Made by a program: the position numbers and the translations under genes. Under the pieces are notes generated by a model, which saw only the letters and a program-made list of their open reading frames with translations, was not told the origin of the DNA and ran no database searches. From the NCBI GenBank assembly GCA_964528605.1, contig CAZGSV010000052.1, forward strand, positions 1 through 22,830: a stretch of DNA of 22,830 nucleotides, given 5' to 3'. Shown here one piece after another: positions 20,940-22,830 of this stretch. Every line of letters starts with the position of its first letter. Within the stretch, counting starts at the first letter, position 1. Source of the DNA: CAZGSV01 sp964528605 (GTDB lineage Bacteria; Armatimonadota; Zipacnadia; CAZGSV01).

Positions 20940-21596
20940 TCAGGCCTGCGCCTCGGGCGGCTGCACTCCCAGCAAGCAGGCGATGGCCTCCATAACCGCC
21001 CGGCCCGTGGCGTCCAGAGCCGCCTTGTCCTGAGGATCCTCAGGGGGGGGCAAAGGGCGGCCGTAGCGAACGCGAACCTTGGCGAACTTGGGGAGGGGGG
21101 AACCGGGAGTCAGGAAGTCGCGTGCGCCGGCGATGCCCACGGGCACGATAGGCACCCGCGCTTTGGCCGCGAGGAACGAGAAACCACGCTCGGCGGGCCT
21201 GAGGCTGCCGTCGGCGCTACGGCCCCCCTCGGGGAAGATACACAGCACCTCGCCGTGCTCGAGCAGCGAGAGGGCTACGCGCATCGCCCTGCGGTCGGGC
21301 GCGCCCCGCGTGACCGGGAAAGTGCCAAGCCAGGTCACCAGTTGGCGCATACCCGGGATGTCAAACAATTGCGCTTTGGCCATGAACCACACGCGGCGTC
21401 GCAGCGGGCAGCCCACCAGGGGGGGGTCGGCGTAGCTGGTATGGTTGGGAGCGAGGATGACGCCGCCGGTCTCGGGTACGTTTTCCCGGCCCTCGGCCTG
21501 GTAACGAGTGAAGAACCGCAGGATGGCATGGGCGACTGCCCGCCCGAAGTAGTAGAAGCGGTAAGGGCGCAGGGGCAGAAGCGAGGACTCGGTCAT
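20940..21596 (-). CDS. plsC: 1-acyl-sn-glycerol-3-phosphate acyltransferase
   Basis: A 218-residue enzyme that transfers a second acyl chain to lysophosphatidic acid, giving phosphatidic acid for membrane lipids at the inner membrane. The catalytic HX4D motif is His52-Asp57 in APNHTSYADPPLVG, and the substrate motif is FPEGGRS (121-127), followed by RPAERGFSFLAAKARVPIVP. A hydrophobic stretch near the N-terminus (about 14-29) anchors it. ATG 21596 overlaps the cmk stop as TGATG, so the two are translationally coupled. The order aroA-cmk-plsC is seen in many bacteria. Exact acyl-acceptor choice is not certain from sequence. Confidence 0.88.
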   Translation of the reverse strand: MTESSLLPLRPYRFYYFGRAVAHAILRFFTRYQAEGRENVPETGGVILAPNHTSYADPPLVGCPLRRRVWFMAKAQLFDIPGMRQLVTWLGTFPVTRGAPDRRAMRVALSLLEHGEVLCIFPEGGRSADGSLRPAERGFSFLAAKARVPIVPVGIAGARDFLTPGSPLPKFAKVRVRYGRPLPPPEDPQDKAALDATGRAVMEAIACLLGVQPPEAQA

Positions 21597-22270
21597 CAGG
21601 CGTGCCGCTCCTGGAGCAGAGCGACGATCCTGTCCGCCACTTGCCCGGCGCTAAGGGGGTCCGTGTCAATCACGACAGCGTCCGGCGCGGGGCGCAGGGG
21701 AGAGACGGCGCGGGTCGAATCGCGGAGATCCCGCTCCGCTATCTCCGCCGCGATCCTGTCGAGTTCTTCCTGGGGCGGGGCCGGCCCGCGCTGGAGTGCC
21801 CGGCGCCTAGCACGCACCAGGGGCGAGGCCCGAAGAAAAACCTTCAGGTCGGCGTCAGGGAAGACGACCGTCTGCATGTCGCGCCCGGCGGCGACCAGGC
21901 CGCCCTGAGCGCCCATTGCTCGCTGCGCCCGCGCCAAGGCCGCGCGCACGCCCGGGACCACCGCCACCCGCGACGAGCCGTCGTCCACTTCCGGGCTGTC
22001 GAGCAAACTGCAAACATCCTCGCCGTCAGTAAGGAGAAGCGAATCGCCTGCCTCGGAGCGCAGCGCGAACTCAGTCCGCTCCGCAAGGGAGGTGAGCGCG
22101 GCGCCGTCGCTCAGGTCTACTCCTGCCCTGATCGCTTTCAAGGCGATGGCGCGATACATCCCTCCGGTGTCGAGCCAGGCGCAACCGAGACGCTGGGCGA
22201 CCAGGCGGCCTACGGTGGTCTTGCCGCAGCCGGCGGGGCCGTCAATGGCGATGATCGGCCGTCTGGTCAT
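21596..22270 (-). CDS. cmk: Cytidylate kinase
   Basis: A 224-residue kinase that phosphorylates CMP and dCMP with ATP in the cytoplasm. The P-loop is GPAGCGKTT (11-19) after IIAID, and the CMP-binding region includes LDTGGMYRAIALKAIRAGV. AGRDMQTVVFPDADLKVFL corresponds to the family GRDIGTVVFPDA block, with Met-Gln in place of the usual Ile-Gly. RALQRGPAPPQEELDRIAAE and RDLRDSTRAVSPLRPAPDAV are the usual lid and C-terminal motifs. ATG 22270 is chosen because it overlaps the aroA stop as ATGA and gives the standard length; an upstream start would run into aroA. Confidence 0.93.
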   Translation of the reverse strand: MTRRPIIAIDGPAGCGKTTVGRLVAQRLGCAWLDTGGMYRAIALKAIRAGVDLSDGAALTSLAERTEFALRSEAGDSLLLTDGEDVCSLLDSPEVDDGSSRVAVVPGVRAALARAQRAMGAQGGLVAAGRDMQTVVFPDADLKVFLRASPLVRARRRALQRGPAPPQEELDRIAAEIAERDLRDSTRAVSPLRPAPDAVVIDTDPLSAGQVADRIVALLQERHA

Positions 22271-22830
22271 AAGGACGCGAGAATGTCGGCGAAGCCGGGG
22301 AAGGAGGTGGAGATGCACTCGGGGTCGCGCACTTCGACCGGCCCGCCGGCGGCCAGCCCGGCCACCGCGCAGGACATGGCGATGCGGTGGTCGCCCAGGC
22401 TCTCACAGACGCCGCCATGGAGACGGCCGCTCCCGCGCACCATGAGGCCGTCGGGGGTGGGGGTGATGTCCGCACCGAGGCGCCCTAGTTGTGAGGCGAT
22501 CGCGCCTATCCGGTCGGACTCCTTGTGCCTCAGTTGCGGCGCGTCACGGACTACGGTCTCGCCTTGAGCGAAGCAAGCGGCCACGCAGGCAATGGGAATC
22601 TCATCTATCATTCGCGGAACCAGGTCGCCTGCTATCTCGGCGCCGCCAAGGCATTCCAGGCCCTCCACGGTCACGTCGGCAACCGGCTCCGAGGGCACCT
22701 GGCGGGTGTTTTCTATCGTGACTGAAGCGCCCATGGCTTGTAGCAGATCGAGAATGCCGGTGCGAGTGGGATTGATGCCGACATCGGGTACGGTCACGCG
22801 CGAGCCGGGGATGATGGCTGCCGCGACCAG
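22267..22830 (-). CDS. aroA: 3-phosphoshikimate 1-carboxyvinyltransferase, C-terminal part (truncated by window edge)
   Basis: The frame is open to the right edge; 187 residues are visible. The enzyme joins phosphoenolpyruvate and shikimate 3-phosphate to make EPSP in aromatic amino acid synthesis. Diagnostic segments are PDVGINPTRTGILDLLQAMG, then LVPRMIDEIPIACVAACFAQ with the catalytic DE pair, LRHKESDRIGAIASQLGRLG (the RxKESDR site) and DHRIAMSCAVAGLAAGG. The stop at 22267 overlaps the cmk start as ATGA. The missing 5' part lies beyond the window. Confidence 0.95.
   Translation of the reverse strand: MVAAAIIPGSRVTVPDVGINPTRTGILDLLQAMGASVTIENTRQVPSEPVADVTVEGLECLGGAEIAGDLVPRMIDEIPIACVAACFAQGETVVRDAPQLRHKESDRIGAIASQLGRLGADITPTPDGLMVRGSGRLHGGVCESLGDHRIAMSCAVAGLAAGGPVEVRDPECISTSFPGFADILASL

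Overview
The window is a GC-rich stretch of a bacterial chromosome with tightly packed genes, frequent stop/start overlaps, Shine-Dalgarno sites and -10 boxes of the TAGAAT/TATAGT kind. A TolC-type outer membrane protein, a periplasmic adaptor, lipoproteins and Spy/CpxP-like periplasmic proteins point to a cell with two membranes. Glycosidase-like proteins, Gly/Pro-rich secreted proteins and orphan kinases suggest an uncultured lineage of the Armatimonadota or Planctomycetota type. That placement is a low-confidence impression, not a search result.

Layout: (1) 1-4700 is a carbohydrate region. It holds the end of a glycoside-hydrolase-like gene (+), then a leftward operon of a large glycosidase-like protein, an aldo/keto reductase and an alcohol dehydrogenase. 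(2) 4944-12753 is a leftward block: a broken small secreted-protein gene, a one-blade secreted protein, two paralogous Spy-like proteins, a MacA-like adaptor, a MacB/FtsX permease interrupted by one in-frame TAG, a TolC-like channel and the matching ATPase. (3) 12878-14231 runs rightward: an ECF sigma factor, a small one-helix membrane protein (likely anti-sigma factor) and a periplasmic Spy/CnrX-like sensor. (4) 14294-14442 is a terminator and an initiator tRNA-fMet gene with a clear promoter, followed by about 500 bp rich in hairpins. (5) 14937-18297 holds a GAF histidine kinase, an orphan sugar-binding lipoprotein and a LOG-like protein. (6) 18294-20821 holds a CaCA-type cation exchanger, a PAS-type histidine kinase and a small zinc-ribbon protein. 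(7) 20940-22830 is the housekeeping run aroA (partial)-cmk-plsC, leftward.

The most interesting unit is 4944-14231. Three sites with the same spaced motif, TGTAAC-N17-CAC, sit where promoters are needed: before the sigma gene, divergently before the broken secreted-protein gene, and before the Spy-like lipoprotein that heads the efflux genes. I infer an envelope-stress or metal-type regulon, similar in logic to CnrYXH. In it, a periplasmic sensor and a small membrane anti-sigma factor would hold an ECF sigma factor that drives its own operon, Spy-like proteins and an ABC-type tripartite efflux pump. The regulon also carries damage: the permease has a premature amber codon, and the first gene of the leftward block has two nonsense codons, a frameshift and ATC where ATG is expected.
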